Assembly: GCA_012522855.1 (NCBI GenBank)
Contig: JAAYJQ010000017.1
Location: forward strand, 124,001-188,000
DNA: 64,000 nucleotides
Reading direction: 5' to 3'
Source: Bacteroidales bacterium
GTDB taxonomy: Bacteria > Bacteroidota > Bacteroidia > Bacteroidales > UBA932
In this document: in pieces, positions 63,127 through 64,000 of the stretch
How the letters are laid out: the number at the start of each line of letters is the position of its first letter
Position numbering within the stretch: the first letter of the stretch is position 1
Notes under the pieces: model-generated
What the model was told of the DNA's origin: nothing
The model's input: the letters and a program-made list of their open reading frames with translations, nothing else
The model's database searches: none
Translations under genes and position numbers: made by a program

Positions 63127-63134
63127 TATCTTTA
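63127..63134 (+). promoter_or_regulatory. -7 box for the peptidase gene
   Basis: TATCTTTA, the same variant as before the GH2 and GH92 genes, lies 18 bases ahead of the ATG at 63153. No clear -33 box is seen. Confidence 0.45.
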
Positions 63135-63152
63135 CAAAATATTCAGACAAAT

Positions 63153-64000
63153 ATGAAAAAAGCGATTTTCTTTCTTGCTGCGTTGGTGAGCAGCGTAGCG
63201 CTCTGCGCACAGAACCCTCCCGTGTCCGGCACGGTACAGCGGGAGCCGGTTCGTAAGGCCAATTACGCGCTGGCAGAGCGATTCTCTGCCAAAAAAGTCA
63301 ATCAGATGGTATTTTCCACCACGATGCGGCCCAACTGGTTCAAATCCGGCAACCGCTTCTGGTATGAGTGGAAGACATCGGCCGGGAGCCGATATTACAT
63401 TGTGGACCCGGATAAGGGCAGCAAGACCGAGGTTTTCGATATGGAGAAGCTCGCCATGCGGATCACCGAAATGGTGCGCTATCCGTTCGATGCCCAGCAT
63501 ATTCCCTTCCGGGGGCTGAAACTGAAGGAAGACAAAACCTTCACCTTCAACATCATCTCAGGACTCAAAGAAGACCGGGACACCACGTATTTCACCTACG
63601 ACATCGCCTCCCGACAGTTGGACACGACTGCCAAAGAAGTTGAGAAATACCCTTCCTGGGCAAACGTATCCCCCGACGGGAAACTGGGAATCTATGCGAA
63701 GAATTCCAATCTCTGGTGTATGGATTCCACAAATCTCCGCAAAGCGGCGAAAGACGAAAAAGACAGCACGCTTATCGAGCATCCGCTCACGACCGACGGC
63801 ATTCGGCAGTTCGGCTACGGCTACGACAGCTATACCGGAGACACGGAAACCGACTCTACCAAGCGGCACAGCCCGGGAGATCTGGTCTGGTCCCCCGACG
63901 GAAGACATTTCGCGACGGTCAAATGGGATACGCGCAACCTCAAAGACTTCTGGGTCATCAACTCGGTGAGCCGTCCGCGCCCGACGCTTGAAACGTACAA
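63153..64000 (+). CDS. dipeptidyl-peptidase IV-like S9 peptidase (5' part only)
   Basis: The gene opens with a signal peptide (MKKAIFFLAALVSSVALCAQ) and continues with a beta-propeller N-terminal region: NWFKSGNRFWYEWKTSAGSR, YPSWANVSPDGKLGIYAKNSNLWCMD, and SPGDLVWSPDGRHFATVKWD. These repeated SPDG blades are typical of DPP IV family serine peptidases (S9B). The catalytic alpha/beta-hydrolase domain lies beyond the right edge, so the triad cannot be checked. It is divergent from the GH92 operon and is probably not part of the glycan locus. Confidence 0.75.
   Translation, partial: MKKAIFFLAALVSSVALCAQNPPVSGTVQREPVRKANYALAERFSAKKVNQMVFSTTMRPNWFKSGNRFWYEWKTSAGSRYYIVDPDKGSKTEVFDMEKLAMRITEMVRYPFDAQHIPFRGLKLKEDKTFTFNIISGLKEDRDTTYFTYDIASRQLDTTAKEVEKYPSWANVSPDGKLGIYAKNSNLWCMDSTNLRKAAKDEKDSTLIEHPLTTDGIRQFGYGYDSYTGDTETDSTKRHSPGDLVWSPDGRHFATVKWDTRNLKDFWVINSVSRPRPTLETY

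Overview
The window is chromosomal DNA from a member of Bacteroidota, most likely an uncultured gut-type Bacteroidales. The evidence is several SusC/SusD pairs, many lipoprotein signal peptides, promoters of the TTTG-N20-TAnnTTTG type, no Shine-Dalgarno-led starts, and the gene order rpsL-rpsG-fusA-rpsJ. I cannot place the genus from sequence alone.

Left part (1-13.8 kb): the 5' end of rsmA, a long non-coding stretch with repeats and a strong hairpin, a P2-type Ca2+ ATPase, aspS, cysE-cysK, a two-domain DUF1080 lipoprotein, an M24 aminopeptidase P, a DUF456 membrane protein and a 1,002-residue FAD/Fe-S oxidoreductase of the YdiJ type. From 13.8 to 16.5 kb is a repeat-rich accessory patch: a 75-bp tandem array, a RAYT-like Y1 (HUH) transposase flanked by two copies of a 148-bp two-hairpin element (a third copy lies at 415-562), and two small unknown ORFs. 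From 16.5 to 20.1 kb runs a tRNA-CAU gene and the str operon, which stops after rpsJ.

Right part (20.2-63 kb): a large polysaccharide-utilisation locus. It starts with a GH2 and a GH92 enzyme, then a membrane-spanning regulator encoded on the opposite strand. That regulator has a periplasmic LamG-like plus Kelch sensor, one membrane segment, and a cytoplasmic SARP-type winged helix with a BTAD/TPR domain. Next come two head-to-tail versions of one module (GxGYxYP enzyme, surface lipoprotein, SusC, SusD, DUF3823). In the second version the GxGYxYP gene survives only as a ~230-bp remnant. Version 1 ends with a GH42-like enzyme, version 2 with an Ig-like/propeller lipoprotein and a beta-helix lipoprotein. 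A seven-gene operon converges from the right: GH92, PfkB kinase, D-lyxose/mannose isomerase, mannitol-phosphate dehydrogenase, lipoprotein, metallo-beta-lactamase-fold protein, and a GH97-GH92 fusion. The enzymes point to an alpha-mannose-containing glycan also carrying alpha-glucose or alpha-galactose. Mannose could be fed in through fructose and fructose-6-phosphate.

The most interesting signal is regulatory. The start of each of the three operons (module 1, module 2, the right-hand operon) carries three TTAAYCY heptamers spaced 11 and 12 bp, followed by exactly 8 bp and a degenerate -7 box, with no -33 box. This is the layout known for actinobacterial SARP activators, and it sits beside a gene for a transmembrane SARP-like protein. 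I propose a one-component, membrane-spanning SARP system controlling this locus. The window closes inside a dipeptidyl-peptidase IV-like gene.
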